The notes under the pieces were generated by a model. The model searched no databases and was not told where the DNA came from. It saw only the letters and a list, made by a program, of their open reading frames with translations. Shown piece by piece: positions 55,846 to 64,000 of a DNA stretch of 64,000 nucleotides. Position 1 is the stretch's first letter; every line of letters begins with the position of its first letter. The position numbers and the translations under genes were made by a program. Source of the DNA: a bacterium (lineage in GTDB: Bacteria > Pseudomonadota > Gammaproteobacteria > Burkholderiales > Burkholderiaceae_C); assembly GCA_030824555.1 (NCBI GenBank), contig JAVBXK010000046.1, positions 28,724-92,723 of the forward strand. Direction: 5' to 3'.

Positions 55846-57144
55846 GTGACACATCCGACATCCTCTTCTCACACACCGCTGGCAGAACGCCTGCGCCCAC
55901 GCACCTTGGGCGAGGTCATTGGTCAGCAGCATCTGCTGGGGCCGGGCATGCCGCTGCGCCTGGCCTTCGAGTCGGGCCAGCCGCACAGCTGCTTGCTCTG
56001 GGGGCCGCCTGGCGTGGGCAAAACCACCATCGCGCGGCTGATGGCGACGGCGTTTGACGCGCAGTTCATCACCATCAGTGCGGTGCTGGGCGGGGTGAAA
56101 GACATTCGCGAGGCGGTCGAGCAGGCGCAAGCCGCCCAGACCGGCCTGGTGCCCGTGCGCACGCTGGTGTTCGTGGACGAGGTGCACCGCTTCAACAAAA
56201 GCCAGCAGGACGCATTCCTGCCGCACGTGGAGAGTGGCTTGTTCACCTTCATCGGCGCGACCACCGAAAACCCGTCTTTCGAGGTGAATGCTGCGTTGCT
56301 GTCGCGGGCGGCCGTCTATGTGCTGCGGGCACTGGATGCCGAAGATTTGAAGCAAATATTGGCCCGTGCGCAGGAAAATAAAGCGTTTCCAGCTATGGAA
56401 AACGATGCATCCGAGTTGATCGTGGCCTATGCCGATGGCGATGCCCGCCGCCTGCTCAACACGCTAGAAACGCTGGCCGTGGCGGCCCGCAGCGAGCAGG
56501 TGGACTGTGTCACGGTGGCATGGTTGCAACGCGTGCTGGGTGAACGGCTGCGCCGTTTTGACAAAGGCGGCGATGCGTTTTACGACACCATTTCGGCGCT
56601 GCACAAATCGGTGCGAGGCTCGGACCCCGATGCCGCGCTGTATTGGCTGGTGCGCATGCTCGATGCCGGGGCTGACCCACGCTACATGGCCCGCCGGTTG
56701 GTGCGCATGGCCAGCGAAGACATCGGCTTGGCCGACCCCCGCGCGCTGCGTCTGGCACTGGATGCCGCCGAGGTGTATGAGCGACTGGGCTCACCCGAAG
56801 GCGAACTGGCCCTGGCGCAGTGCGTGGTGTACCTGGCGGTGGCTCCCAAGTCGAACGCCGTTTACACCGCCTTCAAACAGGCGCAGGCCTATGTAAAGCG
56901 CGATGGCAGCCGCCCCGTGCCCATGCATTTGCGCAACGCACCCACCCAGCTCATGAAAGACCTGGATCACGGCAAGGGTTACCGCTACGCGCATGATGAG
57001 CCCGGCGGGTTTGCGGCCGGTGAGCGTTATTTGCCAGACGGCATGGCCGATCCGGGCTTTTACCAGCCTGTGGAGCGCGGGCTTGAAATCCGCATAGCTG
57101 ATAAGTTGCGAGAACTGAAGCGGCTGAGTCATCAGCAAAACTGA
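55846..57144 (+). CDS. rarA: Replication-associated recombination protein A
   Basis: 432 residues from GTG. AAA+ motifs are LLWGPPGVGKTTIARLMA (Walker A) and LVFVDEVHRFNKSQQDAF (Walker B), then GATTENPSFEVNAALLSR (sensor 1). The C-terminal region shows VRGSDPDAALYWLVRML and YRYAHDEPGGFAAGERYLP. RarA/MgsA acts at stalled forks with SSB. The segment EDLKQILARAQENKAFPAM is encoded by an in-frame repeat (56344-56400). It begins 22 bases after the GRDP-like gene. Confidence 0.95.
   Translation: MTHPTSSSHTPLAERLRPRTLGEVIGQQHLLGPGMPLRLAFESGQPHSCLLWGPPGVGKTTIARLMATAFDAQFITISAVLGGVKDIREAVEQAQAAQTGLVPVRTLVFVDEVHRFNKSQQDAFLPHVESGLFTFIGATTENPSFEVNAALLSRAAVYVLRALDAEDLKQILARAQENKAFPAMENDASELIVAYADGDARRLLNTLETLAVAARSEQVDCVTVAWLQRVLGERLRRFDKGGDAFYDTISALHKSVRGSDPDAALYWLVRMLDAGADPRYMARRLVRMASEDIGLADPRALRLALDAAEVYERLGSPEGELALAQCVVYLAVAPKSNAVYTAFKQAQAYVKRDGSRPVPMHLRNAPTQLMKDLDHGKGYRYAHDEPGGFAAGERYLPDGMADPGFYQPVERGLEIRIADKLRELKRLSHQQN
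56344..56400 (+). repeat. In-frame GCGC-N20-GCTAT repeat, copy in rarA
   Basis: TTGGCCCGTGCGC, 20 bases, GCTATGGA, with GATTTGAAGCAAA upstream as in the rsmB-like copy. A weaker, possible sixth copy lies at 57092-57123 of the same gene, off by one base in spacing. Confidence 0.7.
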
Positions 57145-57258
57145 TGGGCTTGCTGTCCGCCTGATGGAGGTCAATCTGTATGCAATTTGCATTTGAAGCC
57201 AAGGGAAAACCCCGGCATTGAGCGGTGTGTCGGGGCAGTTTGCGGGTACGGCAGTGGC

Positions 57259-57318
57259 TACAATCCGCGTCCAACCCGCAGGCCGTTTCCCAACAGGAAG
57301 CAACCTGGCGGGTTTTTT
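57259..57318 (+). promoter_or_regulatory. Probable liv promoter with a terminator-like hairpin in the leader
   Basis: TACAAT at 57259-57264 is a good -10 element; the -35 is unclear. About nine bases later a hairpin begins: AACCCGCAGG at 57273-57282 pairs with CCT-G-GCGGGTT at 57304-57314 and is followed by six T. It could be an attenuator of livHMGF or simply the rarA terminator. Confidence 0.5.
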
Positions 57319-57378
57319 GCTAGCTTGTGCCAACCCTGGGCTGTGCTAGCTGAGTGCCCAACAACGGAGAAACACAAT

Positions 57379-58308
57379 ATGGATATCTTGCTTCAGCAGA
57401 TCATCAACGGTCTGGTGCTGGGCAGCATGTATGCGCTGGTGGCCCTTGGCTACACCATGGTGTACGGCATCATCGGCCTCATCAACTTCGCCCACGGCGA
57501 TGTCCTGATGGTGGGCGCACTGACCAGCTGGTCCATCATCATCACCATGCAAGAGAGCATGCCTGGCACACCCGGGTGGATATTGCTGAGTTTGGCCATC
57601 GTCATTGCCATGGTGGTGTGCTCGGTGCTCAACTTCACCATCGAAAAGCTGGCTTACCGACCGCTTCGCAATTCGCCTCGGTTGGCTCCCTTGATCACGG
57701 CCATTGGCATGTCGCTGCTGTTGCAGACGTTCGCCATGATCATCTGGAAACCCAACCCCAAGTCCTACCCATCCGTGTTGTCAGCCGAGCCGTTTGAAAT
57801 TGCCGGTGCGGTCATTTCGGTGACGCAGGTGTTCATCCTGGCGGCCACGGCTGTGACGCTGGCGGGGCTGATGTACCTGGTCAACCGCACCAAGCTGGGG
57901 CGCGCCATGCGTGCTACGGCTGAAAACCCCCGCGTGGCGGGTCTGATGGGCATCAAGCCCGACGTGGTCATTTCGGCCACCTTCGTCATCGGGGCCATGC
58001 TGGCTGCGCTGGCCGGCGTGATGTGGGCAGCCAACTACGGTACGGTGCAGCACTCCATGGGTTTCATGCCTGGCCTGAAGGCCTTCACGGCTGCGGTGTT
58101 CGGTGGCATCGGCAACCTCGGCGGTGCCGTGGTGGGTGGCATTGCGCTGGGGCTCATTGAGGGCATCGGCGCCGGTTACCTGGGCGACCTGACGGGTGGT
58201 GTGCTGGGCAGCCAGTACTCAGACATCTTTGCCTTCATCGTGCTCATCCTCGTGCTCACGGTCCGTCCGTCGGGCCTGCTGGGTGAACGTGTGGCCGACC
58301 GCGCCTGA
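57379..58308 (+). CDS. livH: Branched-chain amino-acid ABC transporter permease LivH
   Basis: 309 residues with about eight hydrophobic helices. The family blocks MYALVALGYTMVYGIIGLIN, NFAHGDVLM, GRAMRATAENPRVAGLMGI and FGGIGNLGGAVVGG are present. With LivM it forms the inner-membrane channel. The ATG is preceded by GGAGA. The substrate-binding protein gene (livJ/livK) is not in the window. Confidence 0.93.
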   Translation: MDILLQQIINGLVLGSMYALVALGYTMVYGIIGLINFAHGDVLMVGALTSWSIIITMQESMPGTPGWILLSLAIVIAMVVCSVLNFTIEKLAYRPLRNSPRLAPLITAIGMSLLLQTFAMIIWKPNPKSYPSVLSAEPFEIAGAVISVTQVFILAATAVTLAGLMYLVNRTKLGRAMRATAENPRVAGLMGIKPDVVISATFVIGAMLAALAGVMWAANYGTVQHSMGFMPGLKAFTAAVFGGIGNLGGAVVGGIALGLIEGIGAGYLGDLTGGVLGSQYSDIFAFIVLILVLTVRPSGLLGERVADRA

Positions 58309-58325
58309 CGCACAGGAGAACACAC

Positions 58326-59420
58326 ATGTTTGAATCCAAACAAGGCAAGTTGATTGCGTTCGTGCTGTGCGGCGTGGCCCTGCTGGTGCTGCCCCTGTTG
58401 CTGCAGCCTTTTGGCAATGCGTGGATGCGCATCGTCGACATGGCGTTGCTGTACGTCATGCTGGCGCTGGGCCTGAACATCATCGTGGGCTTTGCGGGCC
58501 TGCTGGACATGGGCTATGTGGCCTTCTTTGCCGTCGGGGCCTACCTGATGGGCCTGCTGGGCTCGCCCCATTTGGCCGAGGCGTTCCCGGCCATCAAGGC
58601 AGCGTTTCCCAACGGCTTGCACCTCAGCATCTGGGTGGTGTTAATCCTGGCAGGTGTGCTGGCTGGCGTGGTGGGCATGCTGCTGGGTGCCCCCACGCTG
58701 AAATTGCGGGGTGACTACCTGGCCATCGTGACGCTGGGTTTCGGCGAAATCGTGCGCATTTTCATGCTCAACCTCGACCGTCCCATCAACATCACCAACG
58801 GACCCAAAGGCCTGATGCAGATTGACCCGGTTTCCGTCTTCGGTGTCAGCCTGGGGCAAAAGCAGGAGCTGTTCGGTATCGTGTTCCAGTCGGTTTCGCT
58901 GTATTACTACATGTTCCTGTTCCTGGTGATGGTGATCATCGTCGTGTCGACCCGGCTGGAGCATTCCCGCATCGGCCGCGCATGGATGGCCATCCGTGAA
59001 GATGAAATCGCCGCCAAAGCCATGGGCCTGAACACCCGCAACCTGAAGCTCATGGCGTTTGGCATGGGGGCCTCGTTCGGTGGCGTGTCCGGTGTCATGT
59101 TTGCCAGCTTCCAGGGTTTTGTGTCACCCGAATCGTTCAGCCTGATGGAGTCGGTCATGATCATCGCCATGATCACCTTGGGTGGCCTGGGCCACATCCC
59201 GGGCGTCATTCTGGGTGCGTTGCTGCTGGCTGCCCTGCCCGAACTGCTGCGCCACCTGGCGGGTCCGCTCACTGCGCTGACCGATGGCCGCCTGGCCCCT
59301 GAAATCCTTCGCCAGCTGCTGATTGCGCTGGCCATGATCGTTGTCATGTTGTTGCGCCCACGGGGGCTGTGGCCGTCGCCTGAGCATGGCAAATCGCTGA
59401 CCAAGGGAGACGCAGCATGA
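58326..59420 (+). CDS. livM: Branched-chain amino-acid ABC transporter permease LivM
   Basis: 364 residues with about nine hydrophobic helices, including ALGLNIIVGFAGLLDMGYVA, LGAPTLKLRGDYLAIVTLGF and RIGRAWMAIREDEIAAKAMG. It starts 17 bases after livH and its TGA overlaps the livG ATG. Confidence 0.93.
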   Translation: MFESKQGKLIAFVLCGVALLVLPLLLQPFGNAWMRIVDMALLYVMLALGLNIIVGFAGLLDMGYVAFFAVGAYLMGLLGSPHLAEAFPAIKAAFPNGLHLSIWVVLILAGVLAGVVGMLLGAPTLKLRGDYLAIVTLGFGEIVRIFMLNLDRPINITNGPKGLMQIDPVSVFGVSLGQKQELFGIVFQSVSLYYYMFLFLVMVIIVVSTRLEHSRIGRAWMAIREDEIAAKAMGLNTRNLKLMAFGMGASFGGVSGVMFASFQGFVSPESFSLMESVMIIAMITLGGLGHIPGVILGALLLAALPELLRHLAGPLTALTDGRLAPEILRQLLIALAMIVVMLLRPRGLWPSPEHGKSLTKGDAA

Positions 59421-60199
59421 ACGCCGTCACCAAAGATACCGTGCTGAACGTGTCGGGCGTGTCCAAACGCTTCGGCGGTTTGCAAGCGCTCAGCGACGTG
59501 GCCGTGACCATTCAGCGTGGTCAGGTGTACGGGCTGATCGGGCCCAACGGCGCCGGCAAAACGACGTTCTTCAACGTGCTGACCGGCCTGTACACGCCTG
59601 ACAGCGGCGTGTTCGAGCTGGCAGGCAAGCCCTATACCCCCAGTGCGGTGCACGAAGTGGCCAAGGCGGGCATTGCCCGCACGTTCCAGAACATCCGCCT
59701 GTTTGCCGAAATGACTGCACTCGAAAACGTGATGGTGGGGCGGCACATCCGCACCAAATCGGGCTTGATTGGGGCCATTTTTCGCACACCGGGTTTCAAA
59801 GCCGAGGAAAAAGCCATTGCCCAGCGTGCCCAGGAGTTGCTGGACTACGTGGGCATTGGCAAGTACGCCGACTTCAAGGCGCGCACCCTGAGCTACGGCG
59901 ACCAGCGTCGGCTGGAAATTGCCCGCGCCCTGGCCACCGACCCGCAGCTGATTGCGCTGGACGAACCCGCAGCGGGCATGAACGCCACCGAAAAGGTGCA
60001 ACTGCGCGAATTGATTGACCGCATCCGCAACGACAACCGCACCATTTTGCTCATCGAACACGACGTGAAACTGGTCATGGGCCTGTGCGACCGCGTCACC
60101 GTGCTGGACTATGGCAAACCGCTGGTCAGCGGCACGCCGGCCGAGGTGCAGAGGAACGAAAAAGTCATCGAGGCCTATCTGGGCACCGGTGGCCACTGA
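59417..60199 (+). CDS. livG: Branched-chain amino-acid ABC transporter ATPase LivG
   Basis: 260 residues. Walker A GPNGAGKTTFFNVLTG, signature LSYGDQRRLEIARALA, Walker B LIALDEPAAGMN and IEHDVKLVMGLCDRV (H-loop) are all visible. It is one of the two nucleotide-binding subunits and is coupled by ATGA to livM. Confidence 0.95.
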   Translation: MNAVTKDTVLNVSGVSKRFGGLQALSDVAVTIQRGQVYGLIGPNGAGKTTFFNVLTGLYTPDSGVFELAGKPYTPSAVHEVAKAGIARTFQNIRLFAEMTALENVMVGRHIRTKSGLIGAIFRTPGFKAEEKAIAQRAQELLDYVGIGKYADFKARTLSYGDQRRLEIARALATDPQLIALDEPAAGMNATEKVQLRELIDRIRNDNRTILLIEHDVKLVMGLCDRVTVLDYGKPLVSGTPAEVQRNEKVIEAYLGTGGH

Positions 60200-60232
60200 T
60201 TCACCCTGACACCAAGCAAGAGAGAACAGCAC

Positions 60233-60949
60233 ATGGCAAACACACTGCTCAAAGTCAAGGGCCTGAAGGTCAATTACGGTGGCATCAAAGCCGTCAAGGG
60301 AGCCGATCTGGAGGTGCACGAGGGTGAACTGGTCACCCTCATCGGCTCCAACGGCGCGGGCAAAACCACCACCATGAAAGCCATTACCGGCACCCAGCCG
60401 TTTGTGGAGGGTGACATCGAATACCTGGGCCAAAGCATCAAAGGCAAGGGTGCCTGGGACTTGGTGAAAGAAGGTCTGGCCATGGTGCCGGAAGGCCGTG
60501 GGGTGTTCACCCGCATGACCATCACCGAAAACCTGCAGATCGGTGCGTTCACGCGCAACGACAACGGCGGCATTGCCGCCGACATCGAAAAAATGTTCGG
60601 CATCTTCCCCCGTCTGCGCGAACGCAAGGACCAGCTGGCCGGCACCATGTCCGGTGGTGAGCAACAGATGCTGGCCATGGCCCGCGCGCTGATGAGCCGT
60701 CCCAAGGTGCTCCTGCTCGACGAGCCCTCGATGGGTCTGTCGCCGATCATGGTGGACAAGATTTTCGAGGTGGTGCGCGACGTGTACGCACAAGGTGTCA
60801 CCATTTTGCTGGTGGAGCAAAACGCCAGCCGTGCACTCAAAATTGCCGACCGCGGCTACGTGATGGACTCAGGCCTGATCACCATGAGTGGTGACGCCAA
60901 GCTGATGCTGGATGACCCGAAAGTGCGCGCTGCCTACCTGGGCGAATAG
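60233..60949 (+). CDS. livF: Branched-chain amino-acid ABC transporter ATPase LivF
   Basis: 238 residues. Walker A GSNGAGKTTTMKAITG, signature MSGGEQQMLAMARALM, Walker B VLLLDEPSMGLSP and LLVEQNASRAL are present. It is the last liv gene and ends before the terminator at 60977-61007. Confidence 0.95.
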   Translation: MANTLLKVKGLKVNYGGIKAVKGADLEVHEGELVTLIGSNGAGKTTTMKAITGTQPFVEGDIEYLGQSIKGKGAWDLVKEGLAMVPEGRGVFTRMTITENLQIGAFTRNDNGGIAADIEKMFGIFPRLRERKDQLAGTMSGGEQQMLAMARALMSRPKVLLLDEPSMGLSPIMVDKIFEVVRDVYAQGVTILLVEQNASRALKIADRGYVMDSGLITMSGDAKLMLDDPKVRAAYLGE

Positions 60950-60976
60950 GGCGTACGCAGTCAAACTTAAAATACT

Positions 60977-61007
60977 GGGTTGCGCCTAAAAAGCGCAGCC
61001 CTTTTTT
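60977..61007 (+). terminator. Intrinsic terminator after livF
   Basis: GGGTTGCGC, a short loop CTAAAAA, GCGCAGCCC and six T. One G-T pair is in the stem. A second, imperfect hairpin (TTGGGAGAGG/CCTCTTCCCAA) follows at 61011-61036. Confidence 0.85.
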
Positions 61008-61036
61008 CCTTTGGGAGAGGGGTAACCTCTTCCCAA

Positions 61037-61065
61037 TTCGCTCCACAAGGAGCGTGGATTGAAAC
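61037..61065 (+). other. Solitary CRISPR-repeat-like sequence in the lysS leader
   Basis: A CGCTCC-ACAA-GGAGCG hairpin followed by TGGATTGAAAC, the shape and 3' end of type I-C CRISPR repeats (ending GTGGATTGAAAC). Only one copy is present, with no spacer-repeat series and no cas genes. Confidence 0.4.
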
Positions 61066-61071
61066 CAGGCC

Positions 61072-62664
61072 ATGACTTCACAAACCACTCCTGCAAACGC
61101 TGCAACCCCTCACCATTCCGATGCCTTTGACGACAACCAGCTGATTGCCGAGCGTCGCGAAAAGCTCAAGGCCATCCGTGAGAAGGCGAAGCAGGACGGC
61201 AGTGTGGCCTTCCCCAACGATTTCAAGCCCGCCGACCGGGCGGCGGACCTGTTCGAGAAGTACGACATTTTCCCGAAAGAGACGCTGGAGCCCATGGCCG
61301 TGACCGCCAGTGTGGCGGGTCGCATGATGCTCAAGCGAGTGATGGGCAAAGCCAGCTTTGCCACGCTGCAGGATGCCTCATTCGGCCCCAGCGCGGGCCG
61401 GATCCAGATCTACCTGAACAACGAAAGCGTGGGCGAAGAGGTGCACGCCGCGTTCAAGCATTGGGACCTGGGCGACATCATCGCCGCCGAGGGCGTTGTG
61501 TTCAAAACCCGTACCGGTGAGCTGTCCATCCACGCCACGCGCATCCGTTTGCTGACCAAGAGCCTGCGCCCGCTGCCCGACAAGTTCCACGGCGTGCACG
61601 ACCAGGAAATCAAGTACCGCCAACGCTACGTTGACCTGATGACCGACGAGTCTGCCCGCAAGCGTTTCATGGCGCGCAGCAAGGCAGTCAGCGGCATCCG
61701 TGAGTTCATGGTGCAACACAATTTCCTGGAAGTGGAAACGCCCATGCTGCACCCCATTCCCGGTGGGGCCAATGCCAAGCCGTTTGAAACGCATCACAAC
61801 GCGCTGGACCAGCAGATGTATTTGCGCATCGCGCCCGAGCTGTACCTGAAGCGCCTGCTGGTGGGCGGCTTCGAGCGCGTGTTCGAGATCAACCGCAACT
61901 TCCGCAACGAAGGCATCAGCGTCCGCCACAACCCCGAGTTCACCATGATGGAGTTCTACGCGGCGTACTGGAATTACCAGGACCTGATGAACTTCACCGA
62001 AGAGCTGGTGCGCGATGCTGCCCTGAAAGCAGTCGGCACGCTTCAATTGACTTATGCCGGTGAACCGGTCGATCTGGCCAAACCGTTCGAGCGCCTGACC
62101 ATTCGCGAGGCCATTTGCAAGTACACCGGTGCCGGTGGTGAGTTGGGCCAGGGTGGTGTGCCCGCCGTGGACGACGTGCAATGGCTCATTGCTGCGCTGA
62201 AAAAACTGGGTTTGTCGGAAGCGAAAAACAAGCTCTCAACCCGCAGCCTGGCCAGCCTGCAGGTCATGTATTTCGAAGAAACCGTCGAAGAAAAGCTCTG
62301 GAATCCCACGTTCATTTGCGAACACCCGGTTGAAATTTCCCCGCTGGCCCGTGCCTCGGACACCCGCCCCGATGTGACCGAGCGCTTCGAGCTGTACATC
62401 ACCGGGCGCGAATTCGGCAACGGTTTTTCGGAGTTGAACGACGCAGAAGACCAGGCAGCGCGTTTTCATTCGCAAGTGGCGGCCAAAGACAGTGGCGACG
62501 ACGAAGCCATGTTCTTCGACCACGATTTCGTGCGTGCCCTCGAGTACGGCATGCCCCCTGCCGGTGGCTGCGGCATTGGCATGGACCGCCTGATGATGTT
62601 GCTGACCGACAGCCCCAGCATCCGCGACATCATCCTGTTCCCCGCACTGCGCCGCGAATCCTGA
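61072..62664 (+). CDS. lysS: Lysyl-tRNA synthetase (class II)
   Basis: 530 residues. An N-terminal OB-fold anticodon domain follows a charged lead (about 1-60). Class II motif 2 is [19 protein letters not shown] and motif 3 is [14 protein letters not shown]. It charges tRNA-Lys. It starts 64 bases after the liv terminator, with a CRISPR-repeat-like hairpin just before its start. Confidence 0.97.
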   Translation: MTSQTTPANAATPHHSDAFDDNQLIAERREKLKAIREKAKQDGSVAFPNDFKPADRAADLFEKYDIFPKETLEPMAVTASVAGRMMLKRVMGKASFATLQDASFGPSAGRIQIYLNNESVGEEVHAAFKHWDLGDIIAAEGVVFKTRTGELSIHATRIRLLTKSLRPLPDKFHGVHDQEIKYRQRYVDLMTDESARKRFMARSKAVSGIREFMVQHNFLEVETPMLHPIPGGANAKPFETHHNALDQQMYLRIAPELYLKRLLVGGFERVFEINRNFRNEGISVRHNPEFTMMEFYAAYWNYQDLMNFTEELVRDAALKAVGTLQLTYAGEPVDLAKPFERLTIREAICKYTGAGGELGQGGVPAVDDVQWLIAALKKLGLSEAKNKLSTRSLASLQVMYFEETVEEKLWNPTFICEHPVEISPLARASDTRPDVTERFELYITGREFGNGFSELNDAEDQAARFHSQVAAKDSGDDEAMFFDHDFVRALEYGMPPAGGCGIGMDRLMMLLTDSPSIRDIILFPALRRES

Positions 62665-62681
62665 CCCACCTGCCCCCACGC

Positions 62682-63737
62682 ATGCACCGGTTTTTGGGGC
62701 GTCCGACGCCGGGGCGGGCGTGGCGCTTTGTCGGTGTGATGGTGTTGCTGGCATGTGTGGCCACCTTTGCCGACCACCAGGGGCGGTGGCACACCGCAGG
62801 GCATGCCGGGCGTTACGGCATCAAGCTCTGGCTTTACTGGGCGACCTGGTTGGTTGCCCCTGCCGTCTGGTGCGCCCTGGTTCTGACGTTGCGGCAGCGC
62901 ATCGCCGTCCGAAACCGCGTGGCAACGGTGCTTGCAAGCACTTTGTTGGCCATGGTGTCGATTGGTTTGTGGGCTGGCCTGGTGGAGCCCAACACGTTGC
63001 GCGTGCGGGAAACGACCTTGCACCAGTTGCCCAAAGGTGCTCAGCCATTGCGACTGGCCTTGGTGGCAGACATTCATTGGGGCCTGTTTTTTCGCGACCA
63101 CCAGGTTCAACGCTTAGTGGACCGGTTGAATACGTTGAACGTGGACGCCGTGGTGGTTGCCGGGGACTGGACGTATGAGCCCAGCCTCGACCTGGCGCGG
63201 GGTTTTGCCCCGTTCAAATCTCTCCGTGTGCCCGTGTTTGGCGTGCTGGGCAACCATGACGTGGAATCGCCAGGCCCGGCCCTGTCAGCGGCATTGAGGG
63301 AGGCGCTGCGTGTGAACGGCGTGCAACTGATCGAAGGGAAGCGCGTGGCCTTCAACGGTTGGGAACTGGTGGGCCTGGATGACCTGTGGGGTGGTCGGCC
63401 CAGGGCGCAGATTCGCCAGCTCTGGCCAGGTGGTGCAATGCCAAGCTTGCCAACGAGCTTGCCACGATTGGTGGTGGCGCATCAACCCGACACAGCGGCC
63501 TTGCTACCCAAAAACGCTGCGTTCCTGATCATGTCGGGCCATACCCACGGCGGACAGATCTGGCTGCCCGGTGTCACGCCGTCGTTGCTGCGCCGCACGG
63601 TACGGTGGCCTTGGTGGGATGGTGTGTACCCGTTGCCAGCAGGGCATTTGCTGGTGACGCCGGGCGTGGGCACCATCGGGTTGCCAGCGCGCTTGGCCGT
63701 GCCCCCCACCATTGACGTGATCGATATTCGGCACTGA
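62682..63737 (+). CDS. Membrane-anchored metallophosphoesterase
   Basis: 351 residues. Three N-terminal hydrophobic helices precede a calcineurin-like domain with LVADIHWGLFF, VVVAGDWTYEPS, VFGVLGNHDVES and IMSGHTHGGQIWLPG. This is the YkuE-type family, whose substrates in bacteria are mostly unknown (lipid phosphates in some). It starts 17 bases after lysS. The ATG is internal to no other gene. Confidence 0.88.
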   Translation: MHRFLGRPTPGRAWRFVGVMVLLACVATFADHQGRWHTAGHAGRYGIKLWLYWATWLVAPAVWCALVLTLRQRIAVRNRVATVLASTLLAMVSIGLWAGLVEPNTLRVRETTLHQLPKGAQPLRLALVADIHWGLFFRDHQVQRLVDRLNTLNVDAVVVAGDWTYEPSLDLARGFAPFKSLRVPVFGVLGNHDVESPGPALSAALREALRVNGVQLIEGKRVAFNGWELVGLDDLWGGRPRAQIRQLWPGGAMPSLPTSLPRLVVAHQPDTAALLPKNAAFLIMSGHTHGGQIWLPGVTPSLLRRTVRWPWWDGVYPLPAGHLLVTPGVGTIGLPARLAVPPTIDVIDIRH

Positions 63738-63977
63738 CTGTTTTTTCCTGCAGTCTTTTGGGGTGGACGCTGGCTTGCCCCTGCATCCAACGCCCAAAGT
63801 GTGTGCCTTGGTCAAGTGACTGATAAATTCAAAATATGTAGCTGACTATTTAATATAGTAAGGCGATAGATGGCAAAAAATCCTGATTAGGTACATACCT
63901 CAGAGGAACATTCAGTCAGCAGCAGAGTCAGAAGAAGCAAGACGCGATGATCAACTTGCGGAGCCAGGAGGTGTGCG

Positions 63978-64000
63978 ATGTCACAAAATGCCATCCAATT
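63978..64000 (+). CDS. Start of a gene cut by the window edge
   Basis: AGGAGG lies 5-6 bases before an ATG that opens MSQNAIQ and runs off the edge. Only seven codons are visible. The 240 bases before it are AT-rich with no other gene seen. Another frame from 63946 is also open. Confidence 0.45.

Noticed and set aside
57092..57123. Sixth copy of the GCGC-N20-GCTAT repeat at the rarA 3' end
   Set aside because: ATAGC is present but the other core is AGCGG and the spacing is off by one base; it may be chance.
58907..60820. 637-codon open frame on the minus strand
   Set aside because: It is antisense to livM, livG and livF and is explained by GC-rich codon use.
61037..61065. A CRISPR array near lysS
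   Set aside because: Only one repeat-like copy exists and no spacers or cas genes are present, so no array is called.

Overview
The window looks like the chromosome of a betaproteobacterium of the order Burkholderiales, most likely family Comamonadaceae. The evidence is high-GC coding DNA, two Bug/TctC solute-binding proteins, the ribF-ileS-lspA order, the rpmB-rpmG pair, a livHMGF operon and generally Comamonadaceae-like proteins. This placement rests on protein and gene-order recognition, not on a search. No rRNA, tRNA, insertion sequence, prophage or CRISPR array was seen.

Bases 1-18053 are a catabolic cluster built around a divergent, AT-rich promoter region (9195-9527). Leftwards runs an acyl-CoA module: ADP-forming acyl-CoA synthetase, two acyl-CoA dehydrogenases, a Bug solute-binding protein, a thiolase with its DUF35 partner, a CaiB-type CoA transferase and a LigB-type extradiol dioxygenase cut by the window edge. 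Rightwards run a GntR/FCD regulator, RidA, a LigJ-like amidohydrolase-fold hydratase, a Rieske oxygenase, a second Bug protein, a phthalate-dioxygenase-type reductase, an enoyl-CoA hydratase, a 3-hydroxyacyl-CoA dehydrogenase and an SDR that lacks the usual Tyr-x-x-x-Lys. Together they read as uptake, oxygenation, 4,5-type ring cleavage and beta-oxidation of an aromatic or cyclic acid. The substrate cannot be read from sequence.

Bases 18085-33915 are mostly core genes: ribF-ileS-lspA followed by a CapA-like protein, a hybrid histidine kinase, a 78-bp triple tandem repeat, a second pair of acyl-CoA dehydrogenases, yceH, a large exported RCC1-repeat protein and purN. Bases 34103-39300 are accessory. 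An exported caspase-MORN fusion faces a four-gene operon (OmpA-like protein, caspase-DUF4384 protein, exported protein, lipoprotein). A decayed copy of the purN 3' end lies on the far side of this block.

Bases 39808-45104 hold small metabolic, transport and regulatory genes (FAH family, DUF2242 lipoprotein, LysE exporter with an AraC regulator, Lrp regulator, RelE/Phd toxin-antitoxin, an unknown gene). Bases 45115-64000 are core functions: prfC, an RsmB/NOP-family methyltransferase, a desaturase, rpmB-rpmG, trxB, a Crp/Fnr regulator with ftsK, lolA, a GRDP-like protein, rarA, livHMGF, lysS and a metallophosphoesterase.

A structural signal runs through the core genes. A degenerate repeat with fixed geometry (GCGC, exactly 20 bases, GCTAT) lies inside five open reading frames (ileS, an acyl-CoA dehydrogenase, the rsmB-like gene, lolA, rarA) without breaking them. 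In lolA it supplies the signal-peptide core.
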